NCBI GenBank assembly: GCA_964402955.1 | Contig: CAYOEZ010000061.1 | Span: forward strand, 1 to 21,293 | Source: CAYOEZ01 sp964402955 | GTDB taxonomy: Bacteria > Chloroflexota > DTOL01 > DAOUCN01 | Direction of reading: 5' to 3' | Length of the DNA: 21,293 nt | Shown: piece by piece, positions 1 to 6,551 of the stretch | How positions within the stretch are numbered: position 1 is the stretch's first letter | Layout: each line of letters begins with the position of its first letter | The notes under the pieces: model-generated | Told to the model about the DNA's origin: nothing | Database searches by the model: none | What the model saw: only the letters and a program-made list of their open reading frames with translations | Program-made: the position numbers and the translations under genes

Positions 1-1604
1 ATTTCGGCTGTACCCAGGCGATAGCCGGACACCTTGATCACATCGTCCACGCGTCCGATGATCCAGAAGTAGCCGTCCTTGTCCTTGCGCGCGCTGTCGC
101 CGGTGAAGTAGACGCCGGGAAAGCGGCTCCAATACTGCTGCACATAGCGGTCGGGATCCTGGTAGATGGTGCGCAGCATCGCCGGCCACGGCTGCTTGAG
201 CACAAGATAGCCCTCGTCGCCAACAGCCACCGGTTTGCCGTCTTCGCCATAAACGTCGGCCTCGATGCCCGGAAAGGGGCGTGTGGCGCTGCCTGGCTTC
301 AGATCGACAACGGGCAGCGGTGTGATCATGAACATGCCGGTCTCGGTCTGCCACCACGTATCCATGATGGGGCAGCGCTCCTTGCCGATCACACGGTGAT
401 ACCAGCGCCATGCTTCAGGGTTGATCGGCTCGCCCACACTGCCCAGCAGACGCAGGCTGGACAGATCGTGGCGATTGGGCCAGGCCTCGCCAAAACGCAT
501 CAGGCCGCGAATAGCGGTGGGAGCGGTGTAAAAGACGTTGATACTGTACTTCTCGATCAGGCTCCACCAGCGGTTGGGGTACGGGAAGCTGGGGGCGCCT
601 TCGTACATGAAACTGGTCGCGCCCAGCAAGAGCGGGCCATAGACTATATAGCTGTGGCCAGTGATCCAGCCCGGGTCGGCCGCGCACCACCAGCGGTCTT
701 CTTCCTTGAGGTCAAAGACGGTGCGTAGCGTCGTGCCGACGCCAACCATGTAGCCGCCATGTGTATGCAGGATGGCCTTGGGCTTGCCTGTGGTGCCGGA
801 GGTATAGAGGAGGAAGAGAGGGTCTTCGGCATCCATTTCTTCGGTGTCGCAGCGGTTGCCGCTGCCGCCCACGCGTGCGATCGGCAGATTCATCAGATCG
901 TGATACCAATAATCGCGTCCCGGCTCCATCGGCACATCCTGACCGGTGCGCTTGTAGACAATCAGGTGCTCGACGGTGGGACTGCGCTTGAGCGCTTCGT
1001 CCATGATCTGCTTGAGCTGGACGATCTTGCCGTTGAGGAAAGCGCCATCGCAGGTAATGGCCACCGTGGACTGGCTATCCTCGATGCGCCCGTGCAGCGC
1101 CTCGACCGAGAATCCGCCATAGACCACCGAGTGCACCGCCCCGATCTTGGCGCAGGCCAACATGGCGATCGGCAGCTCGGGCACGCGGCCCATGTAGATC
1201 GTCACCCGGTCGCCTTTCCTGATACCCATGCTGCGCAGAACGTTGGCAAAGCGGCACACGTCGCGGTTAAGGGCGTGGTAGGAGAATGTGCGAGCCTCAC
1301 CGCTCTCGCTTTCCCAGATCAGGGCAAGCTTATTACGCCGCCAGGTCTTGACGTGACGGTCCAGGCAGTTGTAGGCGATATTGGTTTTCCCGCCCACGAA
1401 CCATTTGTAGAATGGCTTGTTGGAATCGTCGAGGACTCTATCCCAGGGCTTGAACCATTCAAACTCTGCGGCTTGCTCGGCCCAGAAACCAGTCAGGTCG
1501 GCGCGTGCATACTGCGCCATTTCCTCGTAGCTGCGGACGTTGGCCGATGCCACGATGTCGGGTGATGGCCTGTAAAGCTCCTGTGCTCCCTCTTCGTTCG
1601 CCAT
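1..1604 (-). CDS. acsA: Acetyl-CoA synthetase, partial (C-terminus beyond window)
   Basis: Activates acetate to acetyl-AMP and then acetyl-CoA (AMP-forming ligase, cytoplasmic), feeding acetate into central metabolism. The frame is open without interruption from ATG at 1604 to the window edge (534 codons). Seen motifs: the adenylation P-loop-like YTSGTTGKPK near 780-806, the LLGSVGEPINPEAW segment near 415-450, WWQTETG near 340-360, FTGDSARKDKDGYFWIIGRVDD near 45-115, and GYRLGTAE at the very edge, where the family usually has GHRLGTAE. The family is about 650 residues, so roughly 115 C-terminal residues are missing, including the acetylatable lysine loop. AGGAGG lies six bases before the ATG, which fixes the start. 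A near-consensus promoter lies upstream. The gene points away from the truncated reductase at 1837. Identification is firm; whether the gene is complete outside the window cannot be seen. Confidence 0.95.
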   Translation of the reverse strand, partial: MANEEGAQELYRPSPDIVASANVRSYEEMAQYARADLTGFWAEQAAEFEWFKPWDRVLDDSNKPFYKWFVGGKTNIAYNCLDRHVKTWRRNKLALIWESESGEARTFSYHALNRDVCRFANVLRSMGIRKGDRVTIYMGRVPELPIAMLACAKIGAVHSVVYGGFSVEALHGRIEDSQSTVAITCDGAFLNGKIVQLKQIMDEALKRSPTVEHLIVYKRTGQDVPMEPGRDYWYHDLMNLPIARVGGSGNRCDTEEMDAEDPLFLLYTSGTTGKPKAILHTHGGYMVGVGTTLRTVFDLKEEDRWWCAADPGWITGHSYIVYGPLLLGATSFMYEGAPSFPYPNRWWSLIEKYSINVFYTAPTAIRGLMRFGEAWPNRHDLSSLRLLGSVGEPINPEAWRWYHRVIGKERCPIMDTWWQTETGMFMITPLPVVDLKPGSATRPFPGIEADVYGEDGKPVAVGDEGYLVLKQPWPAMLRTIYQDPDRYVQQYWSRFPGVYFTGDSARKDKDGYFWIIGRVDDVIKVSGYRLGTAE

Positions 1605-1669
1605 GCTTTTCCTCCTGCTTGATTTGCCCGCGGCGATGGCAGCAGTATAGAATATTAATGCGCCGCGAA

Positions 1670-1698
1670 AGTATAGCAAAAGGTATGGTTCATGTCAA
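1670..1698 (-). promoter_or_regulatory. acsA sigma70-type promoter
   Basis: On the minus strand TTGACA (1698-1693) and TATACT (1675-1670) are separated by exactly 17 bases, close to the housekeeping consensus. Transcription would start near 1663 and give a leader of about 60 bases before the acetyl-CoA synthetase ATG at 1604. A second TATACT occurs at 1648-1643 but lacks a good -35 at the right distance. The promoter is divergent from the reductase promoter at 1734, with 35 bases between the two -35 boxes. Confidence 0.8.
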
Positions 1699-1733
1699 CG
1701 AGCGGAATAGGGAGAATGCACAAAGAAAGTGGC

Positions 1734-1762
1734 TTGACGAGCCGGGGACGCCGGAGTATACT
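1734..1762 (+). promoter_or_regulatory. Promoter of truncated aldo/keto reductase copy
   Basis: TTGACG (1734-1739) and TATACT (1757-1762) are 17 bases apart, followed by a good ribosome site (GGAGG, six bases before ATG 1837). Both hexamers and the spacing are preserved exactly in the other copy at 12111-12139, although the DNA around them has drifted. That suggests the promoter stayed under selection or was copied with the gene. Confidence 0.75.
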
Positions 1763-2085
1763 CACAAGAGGTCGGGCCGTACGACCGTGTCTGCTGGCTG
1801 GGGCAACGCCCGCATATTTGACTGTGGAGGCTGAACATGGAACAACGACGCTTTGGCGACTCGGATCTGGTGTGCTCGGCGCTTGGCTTCGGCACCTGGG
1901 AGTTGAGCGTAACCGGCTATGGTCTGATCGATTGGGGGGATGTGAACCGCGCCGTCAACCTGGCGCTCGATCGCGGCGTGACGCTCTTCGACACGGCAGA
2001 GGTCTATGGCCCCTTCCATTCTGAGCTGCTGCTGGCGCGCGCGCTGGGCGCGCGCCGCAAGGATGTTGTGCTGGTGACCAAGGTC
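1734..2085 (+). repeat. Left copy of direct repeat (reductase promoter and 5' coding region)
   Basis: This stretch aligns without gaps to 12111-12462 at a constant offset of 10,377 bases. By eye the promoter part (1734-1806) differs at 14 of 73 positions. Positions 1807-1937 are identical over 131 bases. Positions 1938-2085 differ at about 12 sites, nearly all third codon positions. Similarity stops abruptly after 2085. The two copies are in the same orientation and bracket the sugar-utilisation cluster. Confidence 0.95.
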
Positions 2086-2205
2086 AAGGCAGGCGTAGAG
2101 AACGCCATGCTCATCCTGGCCTGTGATGGCGATGGCGGAGGGGTATGGGTGGGCAAGGCATATGTTCAGGTTCGCCGCCTGCCGTGGCCTGCTGCGCGAT
2201 GCTGA
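1837..2205 (+). pseudogene. Aldo/keto reductase, 3'-truncated copy
   Basis: The first 83 codons match the complete reductase at 12214 almost perfectly, with only one amino-acid difference seen (Asp for Glu at residue 35). They include the catalytic Asp52, Tyr57 and Lys82. After 2085 the homology ends and the frame runs on for about 39 unrelated codons to a stop at 2205. The catalytic His125 and two thirds of the TIM barrel are lost, so the 122-residue product cannot be an active reductase. Promoter and ribosome site are intact, so a short protein may still be made. Downstream of the break the DNA belongs to a gene on the other strand, which shows a rearrangement rather than a simple frameshift. 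Confidence 0.85.
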
Positions 2206-2338
2206 TCACAACGTCCGGCTGGCGATTGCCGATCCTATGGCCGCGCGCCACCAGCGCCTTCTTAAGCTCCTCGACGCCGAAGGCAGCGGCCGGGCCCAGT
2301 TTGGCGGAAAGCTTGAGCGAGATCATGGGATAACTCAT
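2086..2338 (-). pseudogene. 5' fragment of a carbohydrate-enzyme-like gene
   Basis: An ATG at 2338 with AAGGAG 11 bases upstream opens a frame of 75 codons that stops at 2111. The first ~50 residues (MSYPMISLKL, then FGVEELKKALVARGHRIG, then DVVISIA) look like the small N-terminal alpha/beta domain of alpha-glucuronidases (GH67) and related large glycosidases, where a FAxEEL-type helix and a VVI strand occur. The tail (from about residue 58) is low-complexity and probably out of frame or foreign. The rest of the gene is missing because the sequence joins the truncated reductase at 2085/2086. It lies 70 bases downstream of the isomerase gene in the same direction, so it was probably the last gene of the sugar operon. 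The family assignment is tentative; the truncation is clear. Confidence 0.45.
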
Positions 2339-2358
2339 GATGAATATCTCTCCTTAGC

Positions 2359-2395
2359 TCAACCCGCTGGAGTCTTTGAGATCTCGGAGGGTTGA
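2359..2395 (+). terminator. Hairpin followed by T-rich stretch
   Basis: TCAACCC (2359-2365) pairs with GGGTTGA (2389-2395), and the plus strand then reads TCTCTTCTTTTGTT. This could end plus-strand transcripts arriving from the truncated reductase. On the minus strand it would lie between the isomerase stop and the start of the fragment gene without a U-tract. The stem is only seven base pairs. Confidence 0.35.
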
Positions 2396-2407
2396 TCTCT
2401 TCTTTTG

Positions 2408-3805
2408 TTACATCATCACTGCTTCGATGTTCAGTATCTTGCACAGCTTGACAAGCTCGGCGCGGTAGTCCCCGGCAACCGCGTGCAGGTGGTTGGCCTC
2501 CAACTTTTGCACCAACTCGTCCACCGGCACATCCATACGCACGAAGGCATGCGGCCAGTTGGGGCAGGCGCCCTTGACCTCTCTGATATCATGCTCCACT
2601 GCCTGCCCGTAGGCAATAACCATGCGGTAGCCGGAGCTAGAGCGCGAGAGGCGAGCGAAGGTCAAATCGCCGGGGGCGAAGACGAACTCCAGGTGGGCAC
2701 CGCCGCCAGCGTACTTGGCAATAGCAGGGACAACACGGACGCGAGCGAGGTTCACTGCCGGATCATTGCTACGCCCGGCGAACCAGGTGGCCGTGGCGCC
2801 GCAATTGGGCAAAACGTACACGCCTTTGCGCGCATCGAAGAAGCGCACGTCCAGCAGGCACGATGGCTTGCCCGACAGCAGCGTTAGCATCTGCATCGTC
2901 AAGGCCCCGTCGGAGTCCGCCTCGCAGGAGAGCGGCACGGGCGCTTTGGGGCCTCGCCAATCATAGGGATCGTTGATGAAGGCAGCGCTCAGGCATTGCA
3001 CGCTGAAGAACTCGCTCATATCATAGTGGCACTTGAGCCCGACAAAGTCAAACTTGAACTGGTCGATGATCTCCTGCACAGCCACCCAACAGCGCACTTC
3101 GACATCAAGCTTCTCGGGAGTAAGCTGCACGCCATCATAGGCGACGGCGCGTGCCTGTCTCTCGATCCAGGTGCGTGCCTTGTTGGCTACATCGGCAGAC
3201 ACCAGCCTAGCACGGCGCACGATCTCACTCTGATCGACATGATCGACGTCGATGCCAAAAAACTTCTGCCACAACTCTCCCGGCGCCGCGCCGGTGAGCA
3301 TGCCGATGCTGCGCCCGCCGATCAGCCCATAGATCTGTCCGCGCAGGCGTGTGGCAGTGGCCGCTGCCCGCGCCCATGTCAGCACCTGTCCGGGGACGGA
3401 TGCGTCATCCACGTCTGCCCACATGCGCTCGTGGGCTATGCCCACCTGCGTCAAGGAGCCGGCGGCGCCCAGCAACCCACCAAGCCCGGGATAGCGCTCA
3501 TCACGCGGCCCCAAGAGCAAGAGTGGGACATGGAGCATCTGCGCGGCAATCACTGAGTAGTTGGGGAAGGCAAAGACCGGTATGTTGAAGATGACACAGT
3601 CCAGATGCAAGCTATCCACCTGCTGCGCCAATTGGCGCGCCATCGCGCTGCTGTGCACAATGTCAGTGGCTCGCACCACCTCCATCTCGCCAGTGCTTTC
3701 CAACAGTGCCTCTATTCTCCCTTCATGGGCCGCAATATCAGGTGCCAAACACGCGTGAACGCGTTCACGACCATCCGAAAACGAAAGCAACCCAGCGCGT
3801 ATCAT
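2408..3805 (-). CDS. L-fucose/L-arabinose isomerase-like protein
   Basis: A 465-residue protein of the sugar isomerase superfamily that includes L-fucose and L-arabinose isomerases, which interconvert aldoses and ketoses with a divalent metal in the cytoplasm. Seen features: an N-terminal LLSFSDGR strand-loop, the core segment FVGLKCHYDMSEFF (residues about 254-267), and CEADSDGALTM (294-304), which corresponds to the metal-ligand region (candidate ligands Glu265 and Glu295/Asp297). A later NCGATATWF segment sits where many relatives have HCG. I chose ATG 3805 over ATG 3811 and 3829 because AAGGGG lies seven bases before it and the protein then begins MIRAGLLSFSDGR, as relatives do. It follows the glycosidase-like genes in the same direction, separated by a decayed ABC gene. 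The substrate is not fixed by sequence; an arabinose-, fucose- or uncommon-aldose isomerase would fit the neighbours. Confidence 0.8.
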   Translation of the reverse strand: MIRAGLLSFSDGRERVHACLAPDIAAHEGRIEALLESTGEMEVVRATDIVHSSAMARQLAQQVDSLHLDCVIFNIPVFAFPNYSVIAAQMLHVPLLLLGPRDERYPGLGGLLGAAGSLTQVGIAHERMWADVDDASVPGQVLTWARAAATATRLRGQIYGLIGGRSIGMLTGAAPGELWQKFFGIDVDHVDQSEIVRRARLVSADVANKARTWIERQARAVAYDGVQLTPEKLDVEVRCWVAVQEIIDQFKFDFVGLKCHYDMSEFFSVQCLSAAFINDPYDWRGPKAPVPLSCEADSDGALTMQMLTLLSGKPSCLLDVRFFDARKGVYVLPNCGATATWFAGRSNDPAVNLARVRVVPAIAKYAGGGAHLEFVFAPGDLTFARLSRSSSGYRMVIAYGQAVEHDIREVKGACPNWPHAFVRMDVPVDELVQKLEANHLHAVAGDYRAELVKLCKILNIEAVMM

Positions 3806-3880
3806 GTACATACCCCTTATGCTGAGCATTCACGAAGCAGCAGAGGTCCGGCCTCTCAGAGATGTGGCATATCTTAGCCA

Positions 3881-4464
3881 TCATGCGTTACGCGCGCCTG
3901 CTACATGCAGATCGCGCGCCCGATGGCAGTTGGCAAAGGGGCCGGGCTGCACATCTTCCAAGACGGGCGTCTGCTGGCGACACATATCGATGGCGTAGTG
4001 GCGGCGTGGGTGGAAGAAGCAGCCGGAGGGCAGGTTGGCCGGATCGGCAATCACGCCAAGGTTGTGGGTGATCAGGATGATCGCCATGTTGGCTTGCTCC
4101 TGGAGTGTGCGCAGCAGACCGAGAATACGCGCCTGCGTTGCCACATCCAGCGCTGTGGTCGGTTCACCAGCAATCAATAGCCGTGGGCTACACACAGGGC
4201 CATGGCGATCATGGCCCGCTGGTGCAGCCCACCGCTCAGTTGGAAGGCATATTCGTCCTAGGCTCGCTCTGCCTGCGGGATCCCCACCCGGTTGAGCATG
4301 GTCGCAGCCCGCACTCGCGCTTCCTCTTGGCTAACCTTAAGGTGATAGATGATGCCTTCGTTTATCTGGTTGCCGATAGTGTGAACGGGGCTGAACGACG
4401 TCATTGGCTCCTGGAAGACGTAGGTGATGTCCTTGCCGCGGATGGAACGCATCTCCATAACCAT
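3881..4464 (-). pseudogene. Decayed Opp/Dpp-type ABC transporter ATPase
   Basis: Remnant of an oligopeptide-type ABC ATPase. Reading on the minus strand: IRGKDITYVFQEPMTSFSPV (Q-loop region, from about 4445), GIPQAERA followed by an in-frame TAG (4258-4260), then DEYAFQLSGG with the ABC signature. A two-base insertion in a TG repeat (about 4191-4197) then shifts the frame, followed by LLIAGEPTTALD (Walker B with Gly in place of the Asp next to Glu), LITHN (H-loop) and LGVIAD joined directly to NLPSGCFFHPR. The roughly 80 residues usually found between the last two are deleted. The Walker A end is absent upstream of 4464. Five independent lesions make function very unlikely. It lies in operon orientation between glycosidase-like gene 1 and the isomerase, so the operon once held or captured part of a peptide/oligosaccharide importer. 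Confidence 0.85.
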
Positions 4465-4596
4465 CCGCCTCCAGCGTCGCTAGATTGGTGATCGCTTCCT
4501 GGTTGTTAGCCCGGGTCTGGCGCAGGAGTAATGGCCTTCCACGATTCGGCCTGGCTTATCAATTTCTGTCCTCCTGGTTGTGCTTCTGGCTGATAA
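4465..4596. other. Unassigned spacer between ABC remnant and glycosidase-like gene
   Basis: About 130 bases with no start codon or frame that I can support. The minus strand contains a short readable stretch (NQEAITNLATLEADG near 4450-4510), which may be a further gene remnant, but it has no recognisable family. The Walker A portion expected for the neighbouring ABC ATPase is not here. Confidence 0.4.
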
Positions 4597-5517
4597 TCAG
4601 ACCCACTTCAGTTTGAACAGTTGTATGCCGCCCTTCAGATCCTCGACACTGCTGATGTACCATTGGTCGCCCACCTGCACAACTTCCGGCGCCGCCACGC
4701 GCAACGTCGTCACCCACATGCTATCGTCGCCCAGCCCGAAATTGAAGGGGTCTTTTGAGCGGTAGACATGGGTGCGGGCTGGCGAACGGTACTCGCTGGT
4801 ACGGAAGAGGTAGTAGTAGCCATCGAGGAACACGACAAACGGGCACTCGGTGCTCCAGAAGCCGGCACCTGAGGTGAAGCCACCCCAGGACACATCGCGG
4901 TGATCTGACCAGTTGATGAGATCGCTCGACGTGCGCACATAGACCTTGCACGGGCGACGAGTGCCGGTGTCAAAGCCACAATAGTAGCACACCCAGTCAT
5001 TGCCAACCTGCATCACCATTGGATCGCGGGCTTCGCCCGGGCCGACGAAGAGGCGGCTGTAGCCCTGGCTGCTCTTGTAGCGCTCGAAGGTGCGGCCGTC
5101 TTGCGACGTCGCCAGGCAGATCTGGCACTCGCCCAGCTCCGTGTTGTGGCCGCCGTAGAACATCCAGTACACATCATTGTGCAGGATGACGTGTGGCGCT
5201 TGAATCCACTCCTCGCCGAACCAATCGTTGATGCTCTCGCCGGCGGCGCGATCGACGCGCATGGTAATGCCCAGCGGCTTCCAGAAAGGCTGCTCAAGTG
5301 ATAGGCTCTCCCACTCGTAGAGGACGCGCCCCACCTTGGTGCCGCGCACGCACGAGAGAACGTGCCATGACCCGTCTCTGGCTTGCCAGATGGCATGATC
5401 CACCGGTTCATGCTCCGGCGGATTGTAAGCCAGGTCGCCCATATCCGGATAACCGGTGATGTGCCAGGGATCGCTGTCAAGAACGGGCAGACGCGGGATT
5501 GCTTTGTCTTGTGGCAT
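4597..5517 (-). CDS. Five-bladed beta-propeller glycosidase-like protein, paralogue 1 (GH43-like)
   Basis: A 306-residue protein without signal peptide, so probably cytoplasmic. Five repeated blade motifs are visible: VDHAIW (Asp40), IQAPHVI (about 105-111), RDPMVM (Asp165), ECPFVV (Glu224) and EVVQVGDQWYISS (about 278-290). The Asp-Asp-Glu spacing closely resembles the catalytic triad of GH43 arabinan-degrading enzymes (base, pKa-modulating Asp, acid Glu), and RDP and EC motifs also occur in GH32. I infer a glycoside hydrolase acting on imported oligosaccharide. ATG 5517 is chosen because AAGGAG lies seven bases upstream and paralogues begin at the same place; an upstream in-frame ATG at 5595 lacks this support. 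It is the last of three tandem paralogues and has intact candidate catalytic residues. GH130 or another propeller family remains possible. Confidence 0.75.
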   Translation of the reverse strand: MPQDKAIPRLPVLDSDPWHITGYPDMGDLAYNPPEHEPVDHAIWQARDGSWHVLSCVRGTKVGRVLYEWESLSLEQPFWKPLGITMRVDRAAGESINDWFGEEWIQAPHVILHNDVYWMFYGGHNTELGECQICLATSQDGRTFERYKSSQGYSRLFVGPGEARDPMVMQVGNDWVCYYCGFDTGTRRPCKVYVRTSSDLINWSDHRDVSWGGFTSGAGFWSTECPFVVFLDGYYYLFRTSEYRSPARTHVYRSKDPFNFGLGDDSMWVTTLRVAAPEVVQVGDQWYISSVEDLKGGIQLFKLKWV

Positions 5518-5540
5518 TAGATGTCTCCTTCGGTTATTGC

Positions 5541-5592
5541 GTGTAGGTCGGCACTCTTGCGCCGACGGCGCGCATAATTCCGCCTGCCTACA
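5541..5592. repeat. Nested hairpin between glycosidase-like genes 2 and 1
   Basis: Outer arms GTGTAGG (5541-5547) and CCTACAC (5586-5592) enclose an inner hairpin GTCGGC/GCCGAC (5547-5552 and 5561-5566, 8-base loop) and a weaker GGCG/CGCC pairing. It sits in the 88-base spacer between the stop of gene 2 and the start of gene 1. The architecture (GTAGG-outer stem around a TCGRC hairpin) matches the larger element at 17998-18086. It could stabilise or process the operon mRNA. Confidence 0.6.
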
Positions 5593-5605
5593 CAACGACG
5601 TATTC

Positions 5606-6517
5606 CTATACCCACTTCAGGTGGAACAATTGAATACCACCCTTGAGATCTTCGACGCTGCTGATGTAGTACTGATCGCCGAGTTGTACGACCTCGGAGG
5701 CAGAGATGCGCAGCGTCTGCACCCACTTGCTGTCGTCGCCCAGCCCGAAATTGAAGGGGTCTTTTGAGCGGTAGACATGAGTGCGCGCCAGAGGGTAATA
5801 CTCGCTGGTTCGAAACAGATAGTAGTAGCCATCGACGTACACGACAAAGGGGCATTCTGAGCTGACTGCGTGCGTTCCGCTGGCGAAGCCGCCCCAGGAA
5901 ACCTCGCGGTAATCTGACCAGTTGATGAGATCGGTTGATGTGCGGGCGAAGACTTTGTTCGGCCTGCGCTTGCCAGTGTTGTTTGCACAGTAATAGCAGA
6001 CCCACTGGTTGCCCACCCGCAGGACCATGGGGTCTCGCGTCCCGCCAGGGCCGACAAACAGCCGGCTGTAGCCCTGGGCATTCTTGTAGCGTTGGAATGT
6101 GCGCCCGTCCTTCGACGTGGCCAGGCAGATCTGGTGTTCGCCGAGCTCAGTGTTGTGGCCGCCATAGAACATCCAATAGGTATCGTCGTGCACGATGACA
6201 TGAGGAGCTTGAATCCACTCTTCACCATACCAGTCGTTGATGCTCTCGCCGCGTGAGCGATCAACACGCATCGTCACGCCCACTGGCTTCCAGTTCTTCT
6301 GATCGATCGCGTCGCCTTCCCAACCGTAGAAGACCCGGCCTATTCTGGTGCCGCGCACACAAGCCCAAACATGCCACTTGCCATCGCGCGACGGCCAGAT
6401 GGCGTGGTCGACGACTTCATGATCAGGCGGACTATAGGCCAACTCGCCGAGATCAGGGTAACCGGTAATATGCCAGGGCGCGCCGTCAAGCATGGGAACG
6501 CGTGCTATTTCTGCCAT
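5606..6517 (-). CDS. Five-bladed beta-propeller glycosidase-like protein, paralogue 2 (GH43-like)
   Basis: A 303-residue paralogue of the genes on both sides, without a signal peptide. Candidate catalytic residues are Asp37 (VDHAIW), Asp162 (RDP) and Glu221 (ECPFVV). These numbers are strikingly close to the Asp38/Asp158/Glu221 triad I recall for the Cellvibrio arabinanase Arb43A, which supports a GH43-type fold and mechanism. The C-terminus ends GGIQLFHLKWV, as in the paralogues. ATG 6517 (MAEIARVP) is preferred over ATG 6538 because AAGGAG lies nine bases before it and overlaps the longer reading. It shares a 47-base identical tract with paralogue 1 (5733-5779 against 4724-4770), so the duplication is fairly recent or the copies have exchanged sequence. 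Substrate unknown; arabinose-containing oligosaccharide is an inference. Confidence 0.75.
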   Translation of the reverse strand: MAEIARVPMLDGAPWHITGYPDLGELAYSPPDHEVVDHAIWPSRDGKWHVWACVRGTRIGRVFYGWEGDAIDQKNWKPVGVTMRVDRSRGESINDWYGEEWIQAPHVIVHDDTYWMFYGGHNTELGEHQICLATSKDGRTFQRYKNAQGYSRLFVGPGGTRDPMVLRVGNQWVCYYCANNTGKRRPNKVFARTSTDLINWSDYREVSWGGFASGTHAVSSECPFVVYVDGYYYLFRTSEYYPLARTHVYRSKDPFNFGLGDDSKWVQTLRISASEVVQLGDQYYISSVEDLKGGIQLFHLKWV

Positions 6518-6551
6518 GACACTTGTCTCCTTATGCACCGATATCGAGTAC

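Noticed and set aside
759..1565. Long open frame on the plus strand opposite acsA (268 codons)
   Set aside because: It is antisense to the fully motif-supported acetyl-CoA synthetase frame and has no family resemblance; GC-rich coding DNA gives such shadows.
1605..1733. tRNA or small RNA gene in the acsA-reductase gap
   Set aside because: No cloverleaf or terminator is visible; the region is explained by the acsA promoter and leader.
4450..4510. N-terminal Walker A part of the ABC ATPase
   Set aside because: No GxxGxGKS/T-like sequence is readable in any minus frame upstream of 4464; that part appears to be missing.
5517..6005. Minus-strand frame of 162 codons overlapping paralogue 2 in another frame
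   Set aside because: Out-of-frame reading of the paralogue and its spacer; no independent motifs.
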